Both the position numbers and the translations under genes were made by a program. A model generated the notes under the pieces. The model saw only the letters and a list, made by a program, of their open reading frames with translations, was not told where the DNA came from and ran no database searches. Below are positions 16,568 through 24,433 of a stretch of DNA of 37,647 nucleotides, piece after piece. How positions within the stretch are numbered: position 1 is the stretch's first letter; each line of letters opens with the position of its first letter. Source of the DNA: Kiloniellales bacterium (GTDB taxonomy: Bacteria; Pseudomonadota; Alphaproteobacteria; Kiloniellales; JAKSDN01); assembly GCA_030064845.1 (NCBI GenBank), contig JASJEC010000072.1, forward strand, positions 1 to 37,647. Direction: 5' to 3'.

Positions 16568-17206
16568 ATGAACGGCGACGCCGATCCCTGGCTCGACAAG
16601 GTCTATGGGGCCGAGACCCCGGACCAGCTGATGGGGCACTACGACGCCTGGGCGGAGAACTACGAGCGCGATCTCTGCGCCACGGGCTACCGCCTGCCGG
16701 CCGTCGCCACCGGCCTGGTCTGCCGCTACGTCGCCGACCGCAACGCGAAGATCCTCGACGCGGGCTGCGGCACGGGGCTGATCGGCGAAGCCTTGGCGCC
16801 CTTGGGTTATCGCAACCTGGAGGGTCTCGACCTCAACGCCAGCATGCTCGAGGTCGCCGGCGGCAAAGGGGTCTACGGGGCGACCCACGAGCTCGGTCTC
16901 GGACGAGAGATCGACCTGCCGGAGGGACACTTCGACGCGGTCGTCTCCTTCGGGGTCCTCACCCTCGGCCACGCCCCGCCCGACGCGCTCGAGGGCATGG
17001 TCGCGACGACCAGGCCGGGCGGCTTCCTGATCTTCTCGGTCTCGGTGCCCGCGCTCGCGGAAGGCGGCTACAGCGAGATGCTGGAGCACCTCACCGCGGC
17101 CGGCGTTTGGGCGCGGAAGGAGGCCACGGATCCCTTCCGCTCCATGCCCTATTCGAAGACCGAAGGACAGATGAAGCACCGGGTCTTCGCCTATCAGAAG
17201 AGCTAA
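16568..17206 (+). CDS. Class I SAM-dependent methyltransferase
   Basis: A 212-residue methyltransferase resembling the WBSCR27/METTL27-like group: an N-terminal KVYGAETPDQLMGHYDAWAE, motif I KILDAGCGTGLIGEALA, motif II LEGLDLNASMLEVA and a late RPGGFLIFSVSV strand. The N-terminal helix with YDAWAENYERDL is typical of that group and of small-molecule methyltransferases. The ATG at 16568 is supported by GAGAAG upstream; the longer open frame to 16397 is not needed. It ends 38 bases before the ABC substrate-binding protein gene and may share its transcript, although a functional link is not evident. Substrate unknown. Confidence 0.85.
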   Translation: MNGDADPWLDKVYGAETPDQLMGHYDAWAENYERDLCATGYRLPAVATGLVCRYVADRNAKILDAGCGTGLIGEALAPLGYRNLEGLDLNASMLEVAGGKGVYGATHELGLGREIDLPEGHFDAVVSFGVLTLGHAPPDALEGMVATTRPGGFLIFSVSVPALAEGGYSEMLEHLTAAGVWARKEATDPFRSMPYSKTEGQMKHRVFAYQKS

Positions 17207-17244
17207 GATTGCCCAAAGACCAGAAACAGAGAGGAGTATTCGAG

Positions 17245-18426
17245 ATGAGACGACTGCTTCTTGCCGCCCTCGGCGCGACCCTGCTGGCCGGCCCGGCCAC
17301 CGCCGAGGATATCAAGCTCGGCGTCATCCTGGGCTACACCGGCCCGATCGAATCCTTGACCCCGGACATGGCCGCCGGCGCGGAACTGGCCATGAAGGAG
17401 ATCAGCGACGCCGGGGGGATCCTCGGCGGCTCCAAGGTGGTGCCGATCCGCGGCGATTCCACCTGCGTCGACGCGGCTGCGGCCTCCGCGGCGGCCGAGC
17501 GCCTGATCACGTCCGACAAGGTCAAGGCGATCGTCGGGGCGGACTGCTCCGGCGTGACCACGGCCATCCTCAAGAACGTCGCCATGGCCCAGGGCATCGT
17601 GATGATCTCGCCCTCGGCCACCTCGCCGGCGCTGTCCGACACCCCCGATGACGGCCTTTTCTTCCGGACCTCGCCGTCGGATGCCCGCCAGGGTCAGATC
17701 CTGACGGATATCCTGAAGTCCAAGGGCGTCAAGAAGGCGGCGCTCACCTACACCAACAACGACTACGGCAAGGGTCTGGCCGACAGCATCAAGACCAACT
17801 TCGAGAACGCGGGCGGCAAGATCACCATCTCGGCGGCCCACGAAGACGGCAAGGGCGACTACACCGCCGAGGTCGGCGCCCTGGCCGCCGCGGGCGGTGA
17901 CGTGCTCATCGTGGCCGGGTATCTGGACCAGGGCGGCAAGGGCATCATCCAGGCCGCGCTCGACACCGGAGCCTTCGACACCTTCGCCCTGGGCGACGGC
18001 ATGATCGGCGATTCCCTGCCGATGGCGATCGGCAGCGACCTCGACGGCTCCTACGGCTCGCGCCCGGGAACCGATAGCGAGGGCGCCGCGACCTTCGCCA
18101 AGATGGCCCAGTCCGCGGGCTTCAAGGCCGGTCCCTTCACCGCCGAGTCCTATGACGCGGCGGCGCTGATCATTCTGGCCATGCAGGCCGCCGGCTCTTC
18201 CGACAGCGCCAAGCTGAAGGAGAAGGTCATGATGGTAGCCAACGCCCCCGGCGAAAAGATTCAGCCCGGCGAGCTGGCCAAGGCGATCAGGATCCTTCAG
18301 CAGGGCGGCGACATCGACTACGTCGGCGCCTCCGCGGTGGAGCTGATCGGCGGCGGCGAGAGCGCCGGCAACTACGCCGAGATCCTGATCAAGGACGGCA
18401 AGAACACTATCGTCGGCTATCGCTAG
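17245..18426 (+). CDS. Branched-chain amino acid-type ABC transporter substrate-binding protein
   Basis: A 393-residue periplasmic binding protein of the LivJ/LivK type I fold, delivering ligand to the LivHMGF importer encoded next. The first 20 residues are a Sec signal peptide ending ATA before EDIKLGVILGYTGPIE. Typical features follow: ALTYTNNDYGKGLADSIK in the second lobe, VDAAAASAAAERLI, and the ESYDAAALIILAMQAAG helix. The ATG at 17245 has GAGGAG upstream. The family carries amino acids, amides, urea or aromatic acids, so leucine transport should not be assumed. A perfect hairpin follows the stop, often seen after binding-protein genes that need more product than the membrane components. 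Confidence 0.93.
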   Translation: MRRLLLAALGATLLAGPATAEDIKLGVILGYTGPIESLTPDMAAGAELAMKEISDAGGILGGSKVVPIRGDSTCVDAAAASAAAERLITSDKVKAIVGADCSGVTTAILKNVAMAQGIVMISPSATSPALSDTPDDGLFFRTSPSDARQGQILTDILKSKGVKKAALTYTNNDYGKGLADSIKTNFENAGGKITISAAHEDGKGDYTAEVGALAAAGGDVLIVAGYLDQGGKGIIQAALDTGAFDTFALGDGMIGDSLPMAIGSDLDGSYGSRPGTDSEGAATFAKMAQSAGFKAGPFTAESYDAAALIILAMQAAGSSDSAKLKEKVMMVANAPGEKIQPGELAKAIRILQQGGDIDYVGASAVELIGGGESAGNYAEILIKDGKNTIVGYR

Positions 18427-18440
18427 GTAAGGCAGGAGAC

Positions 18441-18461
18441 GGCCCGGGCAGAGCCCGGGCC
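18441..18461 (+). promoter_or_regulatory. Intercistronic hairpin after the binding-protein gene
   Basis: A perfect 9-base-pair stem (GGCCCGGGC pairing with GCCCGGGCC) with an AGA loop sits 14 bases after the binding-protein stop and 22 bases before livG. Only TT, not a T-run, follows, so it is more likely an mRNA-stabilising or partial attenuating structure than a full terminator (inference). It would raise the ratio of binding protein to transporter subunits. Confidence 0.65.
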
Positions 18462-18483
18462 TTCCGGCCGGCTAGCCCGCGAA

Positions 18484-19302
18484 ATGATCAGGGTCGAGGA
18501 GCTTCACCTGCATTTCGGCGGCCTCAAGGCCGTCAACAACGTCTCGCTCGCCGTCGAGCCGGGGTCGATCACCGGGCTGATCGGACCCAACGGGGCGGGC
18601 AAGACGACCCTGTTCAACGTCATCGCCGGCCACTTTGCGCCGACCTCCGGCCGGGTCTACCTGGACGAGACCGACATCACCGGACTGCAGCCCCACGAAC
18701 TCTTCGAGCGGGGCCTGCTCAGGACCTTCCAGATCGCCCACGAGTTCTCGACATTGACGGTGCGCGAGAACCTCATGACGGTGCCCGGCGGACAGTCGGG
18801 CGAAAGCCTGATCGATACCTGGCTGAGGCCGGCCAGGGTCCGCGCCCAGGAGGCGGCGATACGCGCCAAGGCCGACGAGGTCATGGCCTTCCTCGAGATC
18901 GATCACGTCGCCGACGAAGCAGCCGGCAACCTCTCCGGCGGCCAGAAGAAGCTCCTGGAGCTCGGCCGGACCATGATGGTCGACGCCAAGATCGTGTTCC
19001 TCGACGAGGTCGGCGCCGGGGTCAACCGGACGCTGCTCAAGACCATCGGCGACGCCATCCTGCGGCTCAACCGGGAGCGCGGCTACACCTTCTGCATGAT
19101 CGAGCACGACATGGACTTCATCAGCCGGCTCTGCGACCCCGTCATCGTCATGGCCGAGGGCGCGGTCCTGGCCGAGGGCACGGCGGAAGAGGTGCGCAGC
19201 AACGAGAACGTCATCGAGGCCTACCTCGGCACCGGCCTGAAGCACCCCCGGAGCCCATTCCCCGACACGGCAACCGGCCGCCGGCCGGGGCCTGACGCAT
19301 GA
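18484..19302 (+). CDS. livG: Branched-chain amino acid-type ABC transporter ATP-binding protein LivG
   Basis: A 272-residue cytoplasmic ATPase. Walker A is GPNGAGKTT, the signature is NLSGGQKKLLELGR, Walker B is KIVFLDEVGAG and the switch histidine is in MIEHDMD. Walker B reads DEV where most LivG proteins have DEP, and the D-loop is followed by NRTLL rather than the usual NP-type sequence. The first residues MIRVEELHLHFGGLKAVNNVS and the RTFQIAHEFSTLTVREN segment are LivG-like rather than LivF-like. The stop overlaps the livF start by 4 bases (ATGA), indicating translational coupling. It pairs with LivF to drive the LivH/LivM channel. Confidence 0.93.
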   Translation: MIRVEELHLHFGGLKAVNNVSLAVEPGSITGLIGPNGAGKTTLFNVIAGHFAPTSGRVYLDETDITGLQPHELFERGLLRTFQIAHEFSTLTVRENLMTVPGGQSGESLIDTWLRPARVRAQEAAIRAKADEVMAFLEIDHVADEAAGNLSGGQKKLLELGRTMMVDAKIVFLDEVGAGVNRTLLKTIGDAILRLNRERGYTFCMIEHDMDFISRLCDPVIVMAEGAVLAEGTAEEVRSNENVIEAYLGTGLKHPRSPFPDTATGRRPGPDA

Positions 19303-20003
19303 CCTTCCTGGTCGGCGAGAACATGACCGGCGGCTACGGCGGCGCCGACATTCTTCACGACTGCACGATCGCCGTGGACAGGGGAGAGATCGCCGTCGTG
19401 GTCGGCCCGAACGGCGCGGGAAAGTCGACCGCTATGAAGGCGATCTTCGGCATGGTCCAGCTGCGTGAGGGGCGCATCATGCTCGATGGCCGGGACATTA
19501 CCGCGCTGACTCCCCAGGCGCGCGTCCGCCAAGGCATGGGCTTCGTGCCGCAAACTTCCAACGTCTTCACCTCGATGACGGTGGAGGAGAATCTCGAGAT
19601 GGGCGCCTTCATCCGCACCGACGACATCGGCGAAACCATGCGCCAAGTCTTCGCCCTCTTCCCGGTTCTTCAGGAAAAGCGTCAACAGGCGGCGGGTGAG
19701 CTGTCCGGGGGGCAGCGCCAGCAGGTGGCGGTCGGGCGCGCGCTGATGACCAAGCCGCGGCTGCTGATGCTGGACGAGCCGACGGCCGGGGTCTCGCCGA
19801 TCGTGATGGACGAGCTGTTCGACCGGATCATCGAGATCGCGCGCAGCGGCATCACCATCCTGATCGTCGAACAGAACGCGCGCCAGGCACTGGGTATCGC
19901 CGACAAGGGCTTCGTGCTGGTACAGGGGCGCAACCGCTACACCGACAGCGGTGAGGCGCTGCTGGCCAATCCCGAGGTGCGGAAGTCTTTCCTCGGCGGA
20001 TAA
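19299..20003 (+). CDS. livF: Branched-chain amino acid-type ABC transporter ATP-binding protein LivF
   Basis: A 234-residue ATPase, the second nucleotide-binding subunit of the importer. Walker A is GPNGAGKST, the signature is LSGGQRQQVAVGRALM, Walker B is LLMLDEPTAGVSP and the switch histidine position is replaced by glutamine in LIVEQNARQAL, as is usual for LivF. Length and the C-terminal VRKSFLGG are typical for the subfamily. It overlaps livG by 4 bases and is followed after 16 bases by livH. Confidence 0.94.
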   Translation: MTFLVGENMTGGYGGADILHDCTIAVDRGEIAVVVGPNGAGKSTAMKAIFGMVQLREGRIMLDGRDITALTPQARVRQGMGFVPQTSNVFTSMTVEENLEMGAFIRTDDIGETMRQVFALFPVLQEKRQQAAGELSGGQRQQVAVGRALMTKPRLLMLDEPTAGVSPIVMDELFDRIIEIARSGITILIVEQNARQALGIADKGFVLVQGRNRYTDSGEALLANPEVRKSFLGG

Positions 20004-20019
20004 AGGGGGGTTACGGGGG

Positions 20020-21033
20020 GTGCCGGATTTCGTCAACGCGGGGGTTCTGATCGCCAACTTCCTGGTCCTGCCGGGCCTGACCTACGGCTGCCAGCTCGCG
20101 CTCGGCGCGCTCGGCGTGACCCTGGTCTACGGCATCCTGCGCTACTCCAACTTCGCCCATGGCGAGACCATGTCGTTCGGCGCCATGGTGTCGATTTTGG
20201 CCATGTGGCTGCTGCAGGCCTGGGGCGTCAGCCTAGGGCCGCTCCCGACGGTGCTGCTAGCCCTGCCCTTCGGCATGCTGGCCACGATCGTCTTCTGCCT
20301 CCTGACCGACCGCTGGGTCTACCGCCACTACCGCCGGCACAAGGCGCCGACCGTCACGCTGCTGATCGCCTCCGTCGGCGTCATGTTCCTGATGAACGGC
20401 ATCATCCGCTTCATCATCGGACCGGGTGACCGCAGCATTTCCGACGGCGCCCGCTTCATCTTCAACGCCCGTGAGTTCCGCCGCGCGACGGGGCTGGCCG
20501 AGGGGCTGGCCTTGAAGACCTCGCAGGTGATCACCGTGCTGACCGCGGTCGCGACCGTCGCGGCGCTCTTTTGGTTCCTCAACCGGACGCGGACCGGCAA
20601 GTCCATGCGCGCCTATTCCGACAACGAGGATCTTGCGCTGCTCTCGGGCATCAATCCCGAGCGCGTGGTCATGATTACCTGGATTCTGACAGCCGTGCTC
20701 GCGACCATAGCCGGGACGCTCTACGGCCTCGACAAGAGCTACAAGCCCTTCACCTACCTTCAGCTGCTGCTGCCGATCTTCGCCGCGGCCATCGTCGGCG
20801 GGCTGGGCAATCCCCTGGGCGCGATCGCCGGCGGCTTCGTGATCGCCTTCTCCGAGATCGGCATCACCTTCGCCTACCGGAAGTTCCTGGCCTACCTGCT
20901 GCCCGAGAGCTGGGAGCCCGAAGGCCTCGTCCAGCTGCTCTCGACCGACTACAAGTTCGCCGTCTCCTTCGTGATCCTGGTCCTCGTCCTCTTGACCCGG
21001 CCGACCGGCATCTTCCGGGGCAAGACGCTGTGA
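20020..21033 (+). CDS. livH: Branched-chain amino acid-type ABC transporter permease LivH
   Basis: A 337-residue inner-membrane permease with about eight hydrophobic segments. It has the LivH start pattern TYGCQLALGALGVTLVYGIL followed by RYSNFAHGETMSFGAM, and the cytoplasmic coupling region SMRAYSDNEDLALLSGINPE that contacts the ATPases. The GTG at 20020 is chosen because AAAGGGGGG precedes it directly after the livF stop and it avoids overlapping livF by 53 bases as the longer frame would. The C-terminus ends RPTGIFRGKTL, typical of the family. Its stop overlaps the livM start (GTGA). Confidence 0.93.
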   Translation: MPDFVNAGVLIANFLVLPGLTYGCQLALGALGVTLVYGILRYSNFAHGETMSFGAMVSILAMWLLQAWGVSLGPLPTVLLALPFGMLATIVFCLLTDRWVYRHYRRHKAPTVTLLIASVGVMFLMNGIIRFIIGPGDRSISDGARFIFNAREFRRATGLAEGLALKTSQVITVLTAVATVAALFWFLNRTRTGKSMRAYSDNEDLALLSGINPERVVMITWILTAVLATIAGTLYGLDKSYKPFTYLQLLLPIFAAAIVGGLGNPLGAIAGGFVIAFSEIGITFAYRKFLAYLLPESWEPEGLVQLLSTDYKFAVSFVILVLVLLTRPTGIFRGKTL

Positions 21034-22337
21034 GCGGCGCCGGGCGCAAGACGCTGCTGTTCGGCATCATGGCGCTGCTGCTGGTCCTGGTCGGCGTCTT
21101 GCAGAGCTGGTCCCTGGCGCTGGCCATCCTCAACCTCTGCCTGATCTCTGCGATCATGGCCCTGGGGGTCAACATCCAGTGGGGCTATGCCGGGCTTTTC
21201 AACGTCGGCGTCATGGGCTTCGCCGCGCTGGGCGGGCTGGCCTGCGTGCTGCTCTCGACGCCGCCGGTCGCAGCCGCCTGGGCGGCCGGCGGCGGCCGAA
21301 TCATGATCGCCGCCGCGATCGTGCTGGTGACCATCGTCGTGACCGTGATGCTGTTCCGAAGACTGCCGCGGGGCCCGGCAGACGCCGCCGCCGCTCTGGT
21401 CATCCTGGCGGGATACTTCGCGGCGCGCGCCTTCTTCGATCCGGCGGTCGACGCGATCGAATCGGTCAATCCGGCCAAGACCGGCTATCTCGGCGGGCTC
21501 GGCCTGCCGATCATCCTGTCGTGGTTCGTTGGCGGAGCACTCGCCGCCGGGGCCGCCTGGATCGTCGGCAAGATCTCGCTCGGCCTGCGCGCCGACTATC
21601 TCGCGATCGCCACCCTTGGTATCTCGGAGATCATCGTCGCCATCCTGAAGAACGAGGACTGGCTGACCCGGGGCGTCAAGAACGTGACCGGCCTGCCGCG
21701 GCCCGTGCCCCACGAGGTCGACCTCCAGCAGACGGCCTGGTTCCAGGAGCTGGCCCAGAGCCTGGCCATTGAGACGGTCGATCTCTCCTCGATCCTCGTT
21801 AAGCTCTGCTATGCCGGGCTTTTCACCGCCGTCCTGCTGGCTGTCTGGTGGCTGTCGGAAACCGCCCTGCGCTCGCCCTGGGGGCGCATGATGCGCGCGG
21901 TGCGCGACAACGAGACCGCCGCCGAGGCCATGGGCAAGGACGTCAAGAGCCGGCACCTGCAGGTCTTCGTGCTCGGCTCCGCCGTGATCGGCATGGCCGG
22001 CGCCATGCTGACCACCCTGGACGGTCAGTTCACCCCGGCGTCGTACCAGCCACTGCGCTTCACCTTCCTGATCTGGGTGATGGTGATCGTCGGCGGATCG
22101 GGCAACAACGCGGGCGCCGTGCTCGGCGGCTTCCTGATCTGGTTCTTCTGGATCGAGGCCGAGCCGATCGGCCTCTGGCTGATGGACGCCCTGACCGCGG
22201 GCCTGGCCGAGGACAGCGCCCTGCGCCTCCATCTGCTCGAGAGCGCGGCCCACATGCGCCTGATCACCATGGGGCTGATCCTGCTGCTTGTGCTGCGTTT
22301 CTCGCCGCGCGGCCTGATCCCCGAGGAGAAGCGGTAG
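21030..22337 (+). CDS. livM: Branched-chain amino acid-type ABC transporter permease LivM
   Basis: A 435-residue permease, the partner of LivH. The typical start is present (ALAILNLCLISAIMALGVN, IQWGYAGLFNVGVMGFAALG), as is the coupling segment SPWGRMMRAVRDNETAAEAM. Between the first helices and the LRADYLAIATLGISEIIVAI segment lies an enlarged region with additional hydrophobic stretches (MIAAAIVLVTIVVTVMLF and a following pair), making it longer than the common 300-350 residue LivM and closer to the long E. coli type. The GTG at 21030 overlaps the livH stop. It ends RFSPRGLIPEEKR. The gene converges on the DUF559 gene. Confidence 0.93.
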   Translation: MSGAGRKTLLFGIMALLLVLVGVLQSWSLALAILNLCLISAIMALGVNIQWGYAGLFNVGVMGFAALGGLACVLLSTPPVAAAWAAGGGRIMIAAAIVLVTIVVTVMLFRRLPRGPADAAAALVILAGYFAARAFFDPAVDAIESVNPAKTGYLGGLGLPIILSWFVGGALAAGAAWIVGKISLGLRADYLAIATLGISEIIVAILKNEDWLTRGVKNVTGLPRPVPHEVDLQQTAWFQELAQSLAIETVDLSSILVKLCYAGLFTAVLLAVWWLSETALRSPWGRMMRAVRDNETAAEAMGKDVKSRHLQVFVLGSAVIGMAGAMLTTLDGQFTPASYQPLRFTFLIWVMVIVGGSGNNAGAVLGGFLIWFFWIEAEPIGLWLMDALTAGLAEDSALRLHLLESAAHMRLITMGLILLLVLRFSPRGLIPEEKR

Positions 22338-22352
22338 GGCGCGAGGCGACGC

Positions 22353-22733
22353 CTAGTCTCCCTCTCCCTTGGGAGAGGGTCGGGGTGAGGGTGCGTTGTT
22401 TTGATGCGCCAAAGCGGCCTCGATGGCCCGGACAACGCCATCGAGGTTCTGCAGCACCTCGTTGTTCCAAAAGCGAAGGACCCGGAAGCCGAGGCGATTG
22501 AGTTCCTCGGTCCGCTGTTGATCGTACTCTTCGGTTTCCGAGTGATGACCGCCATCCAACTCCACGACCAGACTTCGTTCCAGACAGACGAAGTCGGCAA
22601 TGTAGGGGCCGAGCCGAAACTGCCGCTTGAACTTCTGCCCTGATATCTGCCGATTGCGCAGAGCCTTCCAGAGATGCCGCTCAGCCGGCGTGCTGGTGGG
22701 CCGGAGGGCTCTCGCTTGTTCGGTGCGCGTCAC
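22353..22733 (-). CDS. DUF559 (Vsr-like, PD-(D/E)XK-type) endonuclease-domain protein
   Basis: A 126-residue protein matching the DUF559 family, related to very-short-patch repair endonucleases and PD-(D/E)XK nucleases. The family landmarks are visible: STPAERHLWKALRNRQISG, FKRQFRLGPYIADFVC with the acidic Asp, SLVVELDGGHH with the second acidic pair, and LGFRVLRFWNNEVLQN. The start is a GTG at 22733 with GGGGTGGG upstream. The last dozen residues (PSPRPSPKGEG) are encoded by the left copy of a REP-like repeat, whose inverted partner lies just upstream of the start. A role in DNA cleavage or repair is plausible; the biological role of the family is not established. It lies between livM (convergent) and the GMC gene (same strand). 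Confidence 0.85.
   Translation of the reverse strand: MTRTEQARALRPTSTPAERHLWKALRNRQISGQKFKRQFRLGPYIADFVCLERSLVVELDGGHHSETEEYDQQRTEELNRLGFRVLRFWNNEVLQNLDGVVRAIEAALAHQNNAPSPRPSPKGEGD
22360..22393. repeat. REP-like palindromic repeat, left copy
   Basis: A 34-base element starting with a hairpin (CCCTCTCCC TT GGGAGAGGG) and continuing TCGGGGTGAGGGTG. It is repeated perfectly and in inverted orientation at 22765-22798. It encodes the C-terminus of the DUF559 protein and lies just past livM, where the hairpin could also end transcripts. Elements of this type are widespread and dispersed in proteobacterial genomes. Confidence 0.85.
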
Positions 22734-22764
22734 GTTGGGCCCACCCCAGAAAAAACAAACAGCT

Positions 22765-22798
22765 CACCCTCACCCCGACCCTCTCCCAAGGGAGAGGG
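22765..22798. repeat. REP-like palindromic repeat, right copy (inverted)
   Basis: The exact reverse complement of the 34 bases at 22360-22393, including the hairpin CCCTCTCCC AA GGGAGAGGG. It fills most of the gap between the stop of the GMC oxidoreductase gene (22802) and the DUF559 start (22733). The two copies bracket the nuclease gene as terminal inverted repeats would. Confidence 0.85.
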
Positions 22799-22801
22799 GG
22801 C

Positions 22802-24433
22802 TCACGCGGCAGGCCGTTGGCGGCTCTTGCGGTCCTCCTTGATCATGTCGGCGGCCTTTTCGGCGATCATGATGACCGGGGAGTTGGTATTGCCCGAAGT
22901 GATGGTCGGCATGATCGAGGCGTCGACCACGCGCAGGCCGTCGAGGCCGTGGACCCGCAAGCGATCGTCGACCACGGCTAGATCGTCCCGGCCCATCTTG
23001 CAGGTGCCGACCGGGTGGAAGATGGTCGAGGCGATGTTGCCGGCCTCGCGCGCCAGGTCCTCGTCGCTCTGGAACCGCGGGCCGGGCTTGAACTCCTCGG
23101 GCGAGAAGCGGGCCAGCGCCGGCGCGGCGCAGATCTTGCGGGTCAGGCGGATCGCCTCGGCAGCCACCTTGCGGTCGGCCTCGTCCGAGAGATAGTTGGG
23201 CTTGATGACCGGCGCCGCCAGGGGATCGGCGCCGCGGATGTCGATCCGGCCCCGGCTCTGGGGCCGCAGGTTGCAAACCGAGGCGGTGAAGGCCGGAAAG
23301 GGGTGCAGCGGGTCGCCAAGCTTCTCGGTCGAGAGCGGCTGGATGTGGTACTGCAGGTTGGGCGTCTCGAGGCTGGGATCGCTCTTGGCGAAGCCGCCGA
23401 GCTGGCTCGGAGACATGACCAGGGGCCCGCTGCGGAACAGCGCGTACTCGAGCCCCATGAACGCCTTCTGAACGAGGCTGTGGGAGCGCTCGTTCATGGT
23501 CCTGGTGCCCTGGACCTTGAAAGCCAGGCGCACCTGGAGATGGTCCTGCAGGTTGCCGCCCACACCGGCCAGTTCGTGCAGCACTGGAATGCCGTGCTCC
23601 CTCAGGAGGGCGCCAGGACCGACGCCGGAGTGCTGCAGCAGGGTCGGCGAGGCCACCGCGCCCCCGGCGAGGATGATCTCGCCCTCCGCCTCGGCCACCG
23701 CCGGCTCGCCCTTGAGCAGCAGTTCGAGCGTCCTGGCGCGCTTGCCGTCGAAACCGATCCCAGTCGCCTGGGCGCGGGTCAGCACCCGGAGGTTCGGCCG
23801 GCCCTGGGCCGGGCGCAGGAAGGCCTTGGCGGTGGACCAGCGCACGCCCTTCTTCTGGTTGACCTGGAAGTAGCCGCAGCCCTCGTTGTCGCCGCGGTTG
23901 AAGTCCTCGGTCTTGGGGATGCCGACCTCGGCCGCCGCCTCTCGGAAGGCGTCGAGGATCTCCCACGTGATCGGGATGTTCTCGACCCGCCACTCGCCGC
24001 CAACGCCGTGGAATTCGTCGGCGCCGCGGGCCTGGTCCTCGGAGCGCAGGAAGTAGGGCAGCACGTCGTCCCAGGCCCAGCCGACGTTGCCCAGTTGGCG
24101 CCACTGGTCGTAATCGCGCGCCTGGCCCCGCATGTAGATCATGCCGTTGATCGAGGAGCAGCCGCCGAGCGTCTTGCCGCGCGGATAATTCAGCGCGCGG
24201 CCGTTCAGGCCCGGCTCCGCCTCGGTCATGAAGCACCAGTCGGTGCGCGGGTTGTTCATGGTGAAGAGGTAGCCGACCGGGATATGGATCCAGAGGTAGT
24301 CGTCCTTGCCGCCGGCCTCGAGCAGCAGGACCGAGACCTCGGGGTCGGCCGAGAGCCGGTTGGCCAGCACGCAGCCCGCCGTGCCGGCGCCGACGATCAC
24401 GTAGTCAAAGCGCCCGAGATTGCGGCGGGTCAC
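22802..24433 (-). CDS. GMC-family FAD oxidoreductase (choline dehydrogenase-like alcohol dehydrogenase)
   Basis: A 543-residue flavoprotein oxidising a primary alcohol and passing electrons onward. The N-terminal FAD site is DYVIVGAGTAGCVLANRL with LLLEAGG; GMC signature 1 is YPRGKTLGGCSSINGMIYMR; signature 2 is GGAVASPTLLQHSGVGP. The catalytic histidine is in FHPVGTCKMG, and the late TITSGNTNSPVIMIAEKAAD supplies the conserved Asn. No signal peptide is evident. The GTG at 24433 overlaps the cytochrome c stop by 4 bases, so the two genes are translationally coupled, and the cytochrome may accept its electrons (inference), although an exported cytochrome and an apparently leaderless flavoprotein need an explanation. 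The substrate is unknown; choline is only one possibility. Confidence 0.92.
   Translation of the reverse strand: MTRRNLGRFDYVIVGAGTAGCVLANRLSADPEVSVLLLEAGGKDDYLWIHIPVGYLFTMNNPRTDWCFMTEAEPGLNGRALNYPRGKTLGGCSSINGMIYMRGQARDYDQWRQLGNVGWAWDDVLPYFLRSEDQARGADEFHGVGGEWRVENIPITWEILDAFREAAAEVGIPKTEDFNRGDNEGCGYFQVNQKKGVRWSTAKAFLRPAQGRPNLRVLTRAQATGIGFDGKRARTLELLLKGEPAVAEAEGEIILAGGAVASPTLLQHSGVGPGALLREHGIPVLHELAGVGGNLQDHLQVRLAFKVQGTRTMNERSHSLVQKAFMGLEYALFRSGPLVMSPSQLGGFAKSDPSLETPNLQYHIQPLSTEKLGDPLHPFPAFTASVCNLRPQSRGRIDIRGADPLAAPVIKPNYLSDEADRKVAAEAIRLTRKICAAPALARFSPEEFKPGPRFQSDEDLAREAGNIASTIFHPVGTCKMGRDDLAVVDDRLRVHGLDGLRVVDASIMPTITSGNTNSPVIMIAEKAADMIKEDRKSRQRPAA

Noticed and set aside
20949..22253. A 434-codon minus-strand frame opposite livM
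   Set aside because: His/Gln/Asp-rich translation with no hydrophobic or domain structure; livM is unambiguous.
22340..22815. Target-site duplication around the REP-flanked DUF559 gene
   Set aside because: The bases just outside the two repeat copies (GTCTC-like and GGCTC-like) are not convincingly identical.
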